Of a stretch of DNA of 64,000 nucleotides, positions 56,918 to 64,000 are shown piece after piece. Each line of letters starts with the position of its first letter. Within the stretch, counting starts at the first letter, position 1. This stretch comes from Rhodobacteraceae bacterium LMO-JJ12 (GTDB taxonomy: Bacteria; Pseudomonadota; Alphaproteobacteria; Rhodobacterales; Rhodobacteraceae). Position numbers and translations under genes: made by a program. The stretch is taken from NCBI GenBank assembly GCA_021555075.1, contig JAKGBX010000005.1:54922-118921 (forward strand), written 5' to 3'. The notes under the pieces are model-generated. The model ran no database searches. It was given only the letters and a program-made list of their open reading frames with translations, and was not told where the DNA came from.

Positions 56918-59428
56918 TTATTCTGCTGGAGCAGGAGTGGCGGCTGCCATCTCTGCCGGGATTGCGCGCTGCTCGTCCATCGCAGGCGCGATGCGCCGCA
57001 GCCGCAGGGCATTGGTCAGGACAAACACCGAGGACAACGCCATCGCACCCGCCGCAAGGATTGGTGACAGGAGCAACCCAAAGGCCGGATAGAGCACCCC
57101 GGCAGCGACCGGAATAAGTGCCACGTTGTAGGCAAAGGCCCAGAACAGGTTCTGCCGGATGTTGCGCATGGTCCGCCGCGATACTTCGAAGGCGTTCACC
57201 ACGCCGCGCAAATCGCCCGACATCAGGACGACATCCGCAGATTCGATGGCCACATCGGTGCCGGTTCCAATGGCGATGCCCACATCGGCATGCGCCAGCG
57301 CCGGGGCGTCATTGATCCCGTCGCCGACAAAGGCGATGCGCTTGTTCCCTTGGCGCAAACTGTCGAGCGCCGCAACCTTGCCGTCCGGCAGGACGCCGGC
57401 GATGACGTGGTCGATACCGGTTTCGCGGGCGATGGCTTCGGCGGTTTCGCGTTTGTCGCCGGTGATCATCGCAACCGCAAGACCCTTTTCGTGCAGCGCT
57501 GCGATGGCTGCGCGGCTTGCCGGTTTGACCGGATCGGCCACGCCGATCACGGCGGCGACACGCCCATCTATGGCAGCGTAAAGCGCCGTGCGACCCTTGC
57601 TTGCGATCTTCGTTTCCTCTGGAGACAATGCCGAGACGTCAATGCCTTCGCGCGCCATGTAGCGGTCGGCCCCAACCAACACCTCCACGTCTTCGACCAC
57701 GGCGCGCACGCCGTAACCTGTGACCGATTGAAAGCCTTCGGCCGCCACAAGAGGTGCGCCCTCGGCCCGCGCGGCCCGCACGATGGCGTCCGCGACAGGA
57801 TGCTCGGAGAGCGACTCTACGGCGGCCATCTTCGAAAGCGTTGTTGTACGATCGAACCCTTCCGCCAGCACAAGGTCAGTCAGTGCGGGTCGCCCCTCGG
57901 TCACCGTGCCTGTTTTGTCGAGGGCGACCACATCAACGGAATCGAGCTGCTGCAAGGCGTCACCTTTACGGAACAGGACACCCATTTCCGCAGCACGTCC
58001 CGTCCCGACCATGATCGAGGTCGGCGTCGCAAGCCCCATCGCGCAGGGGCACGCGATGATGAGCACCGACACACCGGCGACCAGCGCCATCGTCAGGGCC
58101 GGATCAGGCCCGAAAAACAGCCAGACCAGCACGGTCGCCGCCGCGATCGCCATCACGGCAGGCACGAACCACAAGGTGATCCGGTCGACCAATCCCTGGA
58201 TCGGCAGTTTGGCGCCCTGGGCCTCTTCGACCATGCGAATAATCTGCGCCAGGGTCGTGTCGGCGCCGACCCGCGTGGCGAGGAACTGCAGGCTTCCGGC
58301 GCCGTTGACCGTCCCGCCGGTCACCGTATCTCCGGCACCTTTTTCAGCGGGGATCGGCTCGCCTGTCAGCATGCTTTCGTCGACGCGGCTGGTCCCCTCG
58401 ATGACCTCGCCATCGACCGCGATGCGTTCACCAGGGCGCACGATGACGATGTCACCCTGAACCAGCGCATCGATCTCGATCTCGACGCTTTCTCCGTCCC
58501 GCATCACGCGTGCAGTCCGCGCCTGAAGCCCTAATAGCTTCTGGATGGCCGCGCCCGTTCTCCCCTTGGCGCGCGCTTCAAGAAACCGCCCCAGAAGGAT
58601 CAGAACGACGATGACCGCTGCCGCCTCGAAATAGACGGTGCGCAGCGTGTCAGGCAGGACCGACGGTACGAATGTCGCAACCACGGAATAAAGGTAAGCC
58701 GCCCCGGTGCCGACCGCGACGAGGCTGTTCATGTCGGGGGCACCCCGGAACAAGGCCGGGAAACCCTTGGTGTAAAACGTCCGGCCTGGGCCGAAGAGAA
58801 CGATTGTCGTCAGCACGAACTGAAGAAGCCAACTCGTCTGCTGGCCAATCGTGGTCTCGATCAGCATATGAACGGCCGGAATGACGTGGCCACCCATTTC
58901 GATCAGGAAGACCGGCAAGGCGAGGATGGCCGCAAAGGTGACCCGTTTGGCAAGCGCCTGAGCCTCTTCCTCCTTGCGCGCAACTCTGTCGTCACCGGCC
59001 TGGGCCGTTGCCACGGTTGCTGGATACCCTGCCGCGCCGCTTGATTCGATCAGATCGGATGTCGTGACAAGACCTTCGACGTAAACGACCGTCGCCGTCT
59101 CTGAGGCGAGGTTGACGTTCACCTCGACCACCCCGGGCACCGCGGCAAGCGCCTTATCGACCCGCCCGACGCAAGAGGCACAGGACATCGCTGCAATCGT
59201 GAGTTCGGCCCTGGCCTTCCGCGCGGGGTAGCCCAGCTCGCGAAGGGATTCGATGATGTCGGGAATGCGCTTGAGCGCGTCCACGCTCATGCGAGCAGTT
59301 TCCGAGGCAAGGTTCACCGACACATCCTCTACGCCGTCGATTGCATTCAATGCGCGATCGACCCTGCCAACGCAGGACGCGCATGACATGCCTTCGATCG
59401 GCAGGCTGATCTGTTTGGGTTCGGGCAT
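56918..59428 (-). CDS. copA: CopA Cu(I)-exporting P1B-type ATPase
   Basis: This 836-residue ATPase has two N-terminal HMA domains, each with CASC ([10 protein letters not shown] near residue 15 and [10 protein letters not shown] near residue 81). The P-type core has TGEPIPAEK, the CPC in [29 protein letters not shown] and [10 protein letters not shown], with YN and MALSS in the last helices, as in Cu(I) pumps. ATG 59428 has AGGTGA at 5-6 bases; the longer start at 59449 has no ribosome-binding site. The promoter at 59459-59489 is a textbook CueR site. Confidence 0.93.
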   Translation of the reverse strand: MPEPKQISLPIEGMSCASCVGRVDRALNAIDGVEDVSVNLASETARMSVDALKRIPDIIESLRELGYPARKARAELTIAAMSCASCVGRVDKALAAVPGVVEVNVNLASETATVVYVEGLVTTSDLIESSGAAGYPATVATAQAGDDRVARKEEEAQALAKRVTFAAILALPVFLIEMGGHVIPAVHMLIETTIGQQTSWLLQFVLTTIVLFGPGRTFYTKGFPALFRGAPDMNSLVAVGTGAAYLYSVVATFVPSVLPDTLRTVYFEAAAVIVVLILLGRFLEARAKGRTGAAIQKLLGLQARTARVMRDGESVEIEIDALVQGDIVIVRPGERIAVDGEVIEGTSRVDESMLTGEPIPAEKGAGDTVTGGTVNGAGSLQFLATRVGADTTLAQIIRMVEEAQGAKLPIQGLVDRITLWFVPAVMAIAAATVLVWLFFGPDPALTMALVAGVSVLIIACPCAMGLATPTSIMVGTGRAAEMGVLFRKGDALQQLDSVDVVALDKTGTVTEGRPALTDLVLAEGFDRTTTLSKMAAVESLSEHPVADAIVRAARAEGAPLVAAEGFQSVTGYGVRAVVEDVEVLVGADRYMAREGIDVSALSPEETKIASKGRTALYAAIDGRVAAVIGVADPVKPASRAAIAALHEKGLAVAMITGDKRETAEAIARETGIDHVIAGVLPDGKVAALDSLRQGNKRIAFVGDGINDAPALAHADVGIAIGTGTDVAIESADVVLMSGDLRGVVNAFEVSRRTMRNIRQNLFWAFAYNVALIPVAAGVLYPAFGLLLSPILAAGAMALSSVFVLTNALRLRRIAPAMDEQRAIPAEMAAATPAPAE

Positions 59429-59458
59429 ATGTGTCACCTGTTTTTCCATTCGAAGTGG

Positions 59459-59489
59459 AATATGAGGCTTCCAGTTACTGGAGGGTCAA
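59459..59489 (-). promoter_or_regulatory. CueR-type promoter of copA
   Basis: On the minus strand, TTGACC and CATATT are separated by 19 bases with the dyad CTCCAGTAACTGGAAG. This matches the classic CueR promoter layout closely. Confidence 0.85.
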
Positions 59490-59517
59490 TGGGAGGGCGC
59501 CAAATAAATTTCTTCAC

Positions 59518-59548
59518 TTGACCTTCCAGCGGGGGGAAGCCCCATGTC
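59518..59548 (+). promoter_or_regulatory. CueR-type promoter of copZ
   Basis: TTGACC and CATGTC are separated by 19 bases with TTCCAGCGGGGGGAAG. It is divergent from the copA promoter, with 28 bases between them. Confidence 0.75.
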
Positions 59549-59580
59549 ACCGATAGAAATCAGATCAAGGAGTGGTTCCG

Positions 59581-59781
59581 ATGAAGTTCAGCGTTCCGGA
59601 CATGAGCTGTGGGCATTGCACCGCAGCAATCGAAAGCGCGGTGAAGAGCGCAGATCCGAATGCAGGCGTGGAATGTGACCTTTCTGCCCGACAGGTGCAT
59701 GTCGACAGCGTGTTACCAGCCGATCAGGTCCAAGCGATCATTCGGGATGCGGGCTACAACGTGGAACCTGCGGCCGCTTGA
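59581..59781 (+). CDS. copZ: CopZ-like copper chaperone
   Basis: This 66-residue protein is one HMA domain with the metal motif DMSCGHCTAAIESAV (C10 and C13). It would carry Cu(I) in the cytoplasm to CopA or CueR. ATG 59581 has AAGGAG 9 bases upstream. It is divergent from copA with back-to-back CueR-type promoters, so both respond together. A strong hairpin follows its stop codon. Confidence 0.92.
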   Translation: MKFSVPDMSCGHCTAAIESAVKSADPNAGVECDLSARQVHVDSVLPADQVQAIIRDAGYNVEPAAA

Positions 59782-59785
59782 TGCA

Positions 59786-59817
59786 GTGCCTGGACCACCC
59801 AAGGGTGGTCCGGGCAC
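59786..59817. terminator. Bidirectional hairpin between copZ and dsbA
   Basis: The arms GTGCCTGGACCACCC and GGGTGGTCCGGGCAC form a near-perfect 15-bp stem (one T-G pair). It lies between the convergent copZ (+) and DsbA-like (-) genes and probably ends both transcripts. Confidence 0.65.
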
Positions 59818-59823
59818 AGAATT

Positions 59824-60555
59824 TCAGTCTTCGACTTTGCGGGCTTCCTCGACCAAGTCGGCAAGCTGCGCCTTTTCGACGAAGCCCGGGACCAGCGCAT
59901 CCCCGATCACGAAAGACGGCGTGCCGTTAAAGCCCAGAGCTTGGGTCAGTTGCATGGAGGTCGCAATGTGCTCTTCGACCTCGGGGGCCTCCATGTCCTT
60001 GCGCAACTGCGCGATATCCAGGCCGATCTCCTCGGCCACGCGCAGCACGGAGGCCTCTTCCGCGCGGCCTTCCAGCCCCATCATTGCCCAGTGAAACTCT
60101 TCGTATTTGTCCTGCTTGCGCGCTGCCAAGGCCGCTTTCGCGGCAAACACCGATCCGTCTCCGAGAATGGGCCATTCACGATAGACGAGGCGAATGTTGG
60201 GATCGTCTTCGATCAAAGCCCGCACCTCGGGTTTGACCCGCCGACAATAGGGACAGTTGTAGTCGAAAAATTCCACAACAGTGACGTCCCCTTCCAGGTT
60301 GCCGAGAACCGGCGCATTCGGATCGTTCTCGATCAGATCGCGCTGGTCATTCAGAACTTGGGCCTGACTGAGCTCCTGCGCTTGCGCCTGCCTTTGTTCG
60401 AGGATCGCCACGGCCTCCATGACAATCTCCGGGTTCTCGCGGATTGCCTCGAGCACAAGTTCCTTGACCCGGGACTCTGACAGTTCGTCCGCGAGTGCCG
60501 GTATCGGAAGCAAGGCAGCTATCGCGACCGTCGTGAAGGCTTGTCTGAAACGCAT
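59824..60555 (-). CDS. DsbA-family periplasmic disulfide oxidoreductase
   Basis: This 243-residue exported protein has a signal peptide ending IPALADE. A helical N-terminal segment with a Gln/Ala-rich stretch (about residues 40-70) is followed by a thioredoxin fold with CPYC in FFDYNCPYCRRVKP and the cis-proline in GFNGTPSFVIG. It resembles the Com1/DsbA-like group. It could oxidise cysteines of the cytochromes and oxidase in the same operon or cooperate with DsbB at 52097. It is the last gene of the oxidase-cytochrome operon. Confidence 0.88.
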   Translation of the reverse strand: MRFRQAFTTVAIAALLPIPALADELSESRVKELVLEAIRENPEIVMEAVAILEQRQAQAQELSQAQVLNDQRDLIENDPNAPVLGNLEGDVTVVEFFDYNCPYCRRVKPEVRALIEDDPNIRLVYREWPILGDGSVFAAKAALAARKQDKYEEFHWAMMGLEGRAEEASVLRVAEEIGLDIAQLRKDMEAPEVEEHIATSMQLTQALGFNGTPSFVIGDALVPGFVEKAQLADLVEEARKVED

Positions 60556-60556
60556 T

Positions 60557-61039
60557 TTAGTTCTCTCCCCGTTGTTCGTCGGCTTCTGTCCGCGCGGCCT
60601 GGACTTCGCGGATGCGGTCTGGCCAGGTGGACCGGATGAAGGCCAGGATGTTGTGAATTTGCTGGTCGGTCAGCACGTCTGCGAAACCGGGCATGCCACT
60701 GTCGAATTCGACGCCCTGACGCGCCAGAAGCGCCGCACCCCCCAGTTTTGTGTAATCGAAGAGCAGGCTGTCAGGATGATGCCAGGTGTGACCCGTCTCA
60801 TCATGTGGTGGTGCTGGCAGGCGCCCATCCGCGCCGGGCGTTCGCCATTCCGGCTGGCCTTCCAGACCCGCGCCATGACAAGACGCACAGTTTTCTGCGT
60901 AGAGCAACGCGCCTTCTTCGATGTCGTAGCTCTCCGCCCTGGACGCGCTGCCGACATCCGAGGATGCACTGGTCGAGAGCCAATACGTGAAGGCGGCTGC
61001 TGCGACAGTGATCGGAAGGGACCAAACGAGATATCTCAT
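60557..61039 (-). CDS. Mono-haem cytochrome c
   Basis: This 160-residue exported or membrane-anchored cytochrome has an N-terminal hydrophobic segment (WSLPITVAAAAFTYWLS) and one haem-binding CASCH in YAENCASCHGAGLEG. An axial methionine is likely in FDSGMPGFADVL. ATG 61039 overlaps the multicopper oxidase stop (ATGA), so the two are co-translated. Its likely job is electron transfer to or from the oxidase. Confidence 0.85.
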   Translation of the reverse strand: MRYLVWSLPITVAAAAFTYWLSTSASSDVGSASRAESYDIEEGALLYAENCASCHGAGLEGQPEWRTPGADGRLPAPPHDETGHTWHHPDSLLFDYTKLGGAALLARQGVEFDSGMPGFADVLTDQQIHNILAFIRSTWPDRIREVQAARTEADEQRGEN

Positions 61040-62430
61040 GTGACCCGTATCCAGGTTGTCATGCCAGATGCGGCGTGGCTGAGCATGTGGCAATGGAACA
61101 GCCACTTGCCGGGATTGTCTGCCGTAAAGGCGATCTCCCGGGACTCGTTGCCGGCCAACAGGATCGTGTCCCGCATCGGCCCGAACGCGCCGTCGGGGCG
61201 CAGCTCGCGGAAATGCATCCCGTGCAGGTGCATCGCATGTGGGAAAACGGTCTGGTTCTCGATCTTCAGGCGCACCGGCTCGTTCAGGGATAGATCGGCC
61301 AGTGGCGTGTAGGTCATTTCGGCGACATCATTCAGGGCCCAGAATTTGCCCGCTTGGGCAAGCTGACGGAATCCAAGACGTTCCCCGCCAAGCAATGCGG
61401 ACTGCATTCGCCCCATTGCCCCGCCGGACATGACCAGTCGCAAATCACGCGCATCGGCAAGGTCCGGGGCGTGTGCCGCGGGGTTCGGCGGCAACGGCAG
61501 TGGCTTGCCTCTTGGTACTGAACTGGCTGTGCCGTTGACCAGAAAACTCACCAACGGGGTCAGTTGATCATCATCGCCGATGCGAAGCAATTGGGCGGTG
61601 CCGCCTTCGCCTTCGGTCACATCCACAATTAAGTCGACGCGCTGTGCCGGGCCGAGGATCAACTCGCCGTCAACCGACTGGGGTTGGCCGGTTGGCATTC
61701 CATCCACGGCCACCGTCCAGCCACTGAATCCAGAGAGCCTCAGCGGGAAAATTCGAGCGCTTGCTGCGTTGATGATCCGCAAGCGAATGCGTTCGTTGCG
61801 CTTCGCGGGCAAGGTCAGGTCATAGCGCCCATTGGTCGTGATAAAGTTGCCGATGCGTCCACCGTGGCTCATCATCATAGGCTGTTCGAAATTGTCGAAC
61901 AGCTGCCCGCTCTCAGGGTCGAGCAACCAGTCCTCCAGAACGATGACTTCCTCGCGGTCTATGTCCGGTCCATCGACCTCTTCGACGATCAAGGCACCGC
62001 GCAAACCACGCGCGACTTGCTCGTATGAGCGATTATGCGCGTGATACCAATAGGTGCCCGCGTCCGGTACGACGAAGTCGTAGTCAAAGGTTTCACCTGG
62101 TGCCACGGCTTTCTGGGTCAGTCCTGAAACGCCATCCATCGCGTTATCGATCCGGATTCCGTGCCAGTGAACCGAACTGGGATCGGGTACCTCGTTGCGG
62201 AACCTGCGACGCACCCGATCGCCTTGTGCAACCCGGATTTCCGGGGCCGGAACAAGACCGTCATAGCCCCAGATCTCTGTTTCCGGGTAGGTGTCCGGAA
62301 GAAGTTGTCGACGCGCAACCTTGGTAACCACGTCCTCGAACGGGGTTGCGGCATAAGCCGACCGCGGGATGGCGGCCGCACAGGCCGCCAGAGTTGCATT
62401 GCGCAAGAAATCCCTACGTGTTTGTTTCAT
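61036..62430 (-). CDS. Tat-exported multicopper oxidase (copy 2)
   Basis: This 464-residue laccase-type oxidase has a Tat signal (TRRDFLRN) and all copper-ligand motifs: VHWHGIR, WYHAHNRS, HAMHLHGMHF and FHCHMLSHAASGM. It resembles bacterial Cu(I) oxidases. It differs from copy 1 in the loops and is embedded in a cytochrome operon. A perfect GC-rich hairpin at 62445-62465 precedes its start. Confidence 0.92.
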   Translation of the reverse strand: MKQTRRDFLRNATLAACAAAIPRSAYAATPFEDVVTKVARRQLLPDTYPETEIWGYDGLVPAPEIRVAQGDRVRRRFRNEVPDPSSVHWHGIRIDNAMDGVSGLTQKAVAPGETFDYDFVVPDAGTYWYHAHNRSYEQVARGLRGALIVEEVDGPDIDREEVIVLEDWLLDPESGQLFDNFEQPMMMSHGGRIGNFITTNGRYDLTLPAKRNERIRLRIINAASARIFPLRLSGFSGWTVAVDGMPTGQPQSVDGELILGPAQRVDLIVDVTEGEGGTAQLLRIGDDDQLTPLVSFLVNGTASSVPRGKPLPLPPNPAAHAPDLADARDLRLVMSGGAMGRMQSALLGGERLGFRQLAQAGKFWALNDVAEMTYTPLADLSLNEPVRLKIENQTVFPHAMHLHGMHFRELRPDGAFGPMRDTILLAGNESREIAFTADNPGKWLFHCHMLSHAASGMTTWIRVT

Positions 62431-62444
62431 TTCGATCCTCGAGA

Positions 62445-62465
62445 AAGCGGGGGCGTGTCGCCCCC
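62445..62465 (-). repeat. GC-rich hairpin between cytochrome and oxidase genes
   Basis: The arms GCGGGGGCG and CGCCCCCGC with a TGT loop form a 9-bp perfect stem in the 43-base gap inside the operon. It may attenuate transcription or protect mRNA. Confidence 0.55.
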
Positions 62466-62473
62466 GCGTGATG

Positions 62474-63391
62474 TTAGTTCGAAGCGGAGTTCTCCGCCTC
62501 GACCGTGTCCTTGTTCAGTAGGAAAAGCGCCATCGCTTCGCGATCGGCAGGTGTCAGAAACCGAGTTCCGTCGCGAACGACTTCCGCCATGCTGCCGCCG
62601 AACGCATCGCCCGAAGGGGTGATGCCGGTCTGGAGCGCATAAGCGAGGTTTGAAACCGTCCAGTCATTTTTGGCCAGGTCTTTTGGCCGTATCGCGGGTG
62701 CCTTGCTGCCACCGGGAAGCTGGGCGTTGCCTGCAAAGGAAGCACCGATATCGCGGCCTCCCGCAAGATTGCGCGGCGTATGGCAGGCTCCGCAATGTGC
62801 CGCACCGCGCACCAATTCCCGTCCGCGATTCCATGAGTCGCTTCGCCCTTCAACCGGTTCGGTATCCGGATCGTAGAAGAACGCCGCTCGCCAGAGCTTC
62901 AGCCCCCATCGTTGGTCGAATGGGAAGCTGACATCGTTTTCTGGTGCAGGCTTGTCCACGGGCTGCACGGTTTGAAACGCCGCCCAGAGGTCAGCGATAT
63001 CCTGGTCAGAAAAATCCGCATAGAACGTATATGGGAAAGACGGATAGTAGGGCGTTCCATCGGGGCCGATACCCTGCCGCACGGCTTTTGCGAACTGTTC
63101 TGCCGTCCATTCGCCCATGCCATGTTCGGGGTCTGTCGTCAGGTTGGGCGGATAGAACGTTCCGAACGGGGTTTCGAGCGGCGCCCCTCCGGCAAGTGGC
63201 GCGCCGCCCGCTTCGAAATTGGTATGACAGGCAATGCACCCACTGGCGCGCGCCAGATACGCGCCCCGGTCGACATTGCCCGCTGATGCGATCGGCGCCA
63301 CCGCACTGCCGACAGGCCATGCAATCACCGCGCCGAGGCCGGCCGCGCCCAGCACGGCGACCCCGCTGACCAGTGTCAAAAACCGTCGCAT
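62474..63391 (-). CDS. Di-haem cytochrome c
   Basis: This 305-residue exported cytochrome has an N-terminal anchor and two haem sites, CIACH (about residue 52) and CGACH (about residue 199). The domain pattern FYPPNLTTDPEHGMGEW and RDGTRFLTPADREAM is typical of periplasmic di-haem cytochromes paired with dehydrogenases or oxidases. It follows the cytochrome c-prime gene by a few bases and precedes the oxidase. Confidence 0.88.
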   Translation of the reverse strand: MRRFLTLVSGVAVLGAAGLGAVIAWPVGSAVAPIASAGNVDRGAYLARASGCIACHTNFEAGGAPLAGGAPLETPFGTFYPPNLTTDPEHGMGEWTAEQFAKAVRQGIGPDGTPYYPSFPYTFYADFSDQDIADLWAAFQTVQPVDKPAPENDVSFPFDQRWGLKLWRAAFFYDPDTEPVEGRSDSWNRGRELVRGAAHCGACHTPRNLAGGRDIGASFAGNAQLPGGSKAPAIRPKDLAKNDWTVSNLAYALQTGITPSGDAFGGSMAEVVRDGTRFLTPADREAMALFLLNKDTVEAENSASN

Positions 63392-63393
63392 GG

Positions 63394-63966
63394 TCAGTCT
63401 TCTTCCGCCCGGAAGCGTTCATGGCACGCGGAACAGACCTGGGTCGTCATCGCGAATGCCGCGTCGGCGGGCATTTCGGCAATGGCGGCAGCATCCATCA
63501 TGCCGCCTCCGCCCATCATCGTGCTCCCGCCCATCATGGACCCACCGCCCATCATCGAGGTGCCACCCATGGAGGTATTGCCGCCCATGCCGCCCAATCC
63601 ATTGTCGGCTGCGCGTTCCAGGCCTTCGGAATATTCTTCCAGCTGACTCGCCAATGCTGCGAAGCGGTCCCAGTCGGTCCACACCTCGTCTTTGGCTTCC
63701 GAGGGCATGCCCCCTGTGCCCTCAGGGAACAGGTTCGTCATGCTCTCACCGGCGTGCTGCTGGAACAGGCGCGCGGCATCGCGCACTGTTTCTGCGTCAT
63801 AGGCCGTTTCGCCCCTCATCATCGGGGCCACGGTCTTGACCGCCTTCCCCATTGCAAGCATGGCGTCCATGCGCTCTTTCACGATGCCGGTGGCACCGCT
63901 ATGCGCGAATGCCGTGACCGCAGTACCTGCAATCAACACTGCCGCTACGATAGTCGTCTTTTTCAT
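63394..63966 (-). CDS. Cytochrome c-prime with Met/Gly-rich insert
   Basis: This 190-residue protein has a signal peptide ending VTAFAHS and the cytochrome c-prime haem motif CSACHERFR at the C-terminus. Between helix 3 and the haem helix lies an unusual stretch (about residues 122-158) of repeated MGG, MMGGG and SMMGG units. Cytochromes c-prime bind NO or act as electron carriers; methionine clusters bind Cu(I). The insert suggests a copper-linked version. It is the first gene of the operon inside the window; its promoter lies at or beyond the right edge. Confidence 0.85.
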   Translation of the reverse strand: MKKTTIVAAVLIAGTAVTAFAHSGATGIVKERMDAMLAMGKAVKTVAPMMRGETAYDAETVRDAARLFQQHAGESMTNLFPEGTGGMPSEAKDEVWTDWDRFAALASQLEEYSEGLERAADNGLGGMGGNTSMGGTSMMGGGSMMGGSTMMGGGGMMDAAAIAEMPADAAFAMTTQVCSACHERFRAEED

Positions 63967-64000
63967 GTCTTCGATCCTTCTTTGGGTCTGCTTTTCGAGC

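Noticed and set aside
57290..58534. A 414-codon plus-strand frame inside copA
   Set aside because: It is antisense to copA and rich in His/Arg/Gly, as expected from the reverse of this coding sequence.
1..64000. CRISPR arrays, tRNA or rRNA genes, insertion sequences and att sites
   Set aside because: I saw no regularly spaced direct repeats, no cloverleaf or rRNA segments, no transposase and no integrase. Attachment sites cannot be judged without the element ends.

Overview
The window looks like part of a conjugative plasmid or integrative element from an alphaproteobacterium, most likely a Rhodobacteraceae (Roseobacter-type) host. The reasons are the high-GC codon use, the VirD2/VirD4/VirB transfer system in alphaproteobacterial order, and the style of the metal-resistance proteins. 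I saw no rRNA, tRNA, CRISPR array, insertion sequence or replication gene. The host assignment is inference.

Left part (about 0.6-9 kb, mostly + strand): a DUF2493 protein, a GSU2403-type nucleotidyltransferase-fold protein, a small conserved protein with a decayed inverted paralog, a palindrome-rich stretch that is the best oriT candidate, then a MobC-like accessory protein, the VirD2-type relaxase and the VirD4 coupling protein.

Cargo insert (8.9-13.3 kb, - strand): a visibly more AT-rich three-gene operon encoding a ComEC-like metallo-beta-lactamase-fold protein, a single 772-residue E2-E1-JAB fusion (ubiquitin-like conjugation and deconjugation in one chain) and a four-helix membrane protein. 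It lies between virD4 and virB6 and is the best candidate for a poorly described system, probably a conflict or defence system.

Transfer operon (24.9 to 13.4 kb, - strand): a tightly overlapping set in the order unknown protein, virB1, virB2, virB3, virB4, virB7-like lipoprotein, transglycosylase-VirB5 chimera, virB5, virB8, virB9, virB10, virB11, DUF4177, unknown exported protein, virB6. Promoter regions of the mobC-virD2 operon, the virB operon and an exported-protein gene share an AT-rich palindrome (consensus near GATAATATACTATC). A small XRE-family regulator lies nearby.

Metal and envelope-stress island (27.3 kb to the right end): three heavy-metal P-type ATPases (one ZntA-like, two CopA-like), CDF and ZIP transporters, MntR, two MerR-family regulators, CopZ, PCuAC, two SCO proteins, DUF411, DUF302, DUF305, two Tat-exported multicopper oxidases, three c-type cytochromes, two DsbB, two DsbA-like proteins and CcdA. 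Alongside them are envelope-biogenesis enzymes: all three lipoprotein-maturation enzymes (Lgt, LspA, Lnt), three L,D-transpeptidases and an M23 peptidase. Several promoters have the 19-bp-spaced -35/-10 and central dyad typical of MerR-family activation, so much of the island probably forms a metal-inducible regulon. My reading is that it combines metal export and periplasmic Cu(I) handling with spare copies of copper-sensitive envelope enzymes.
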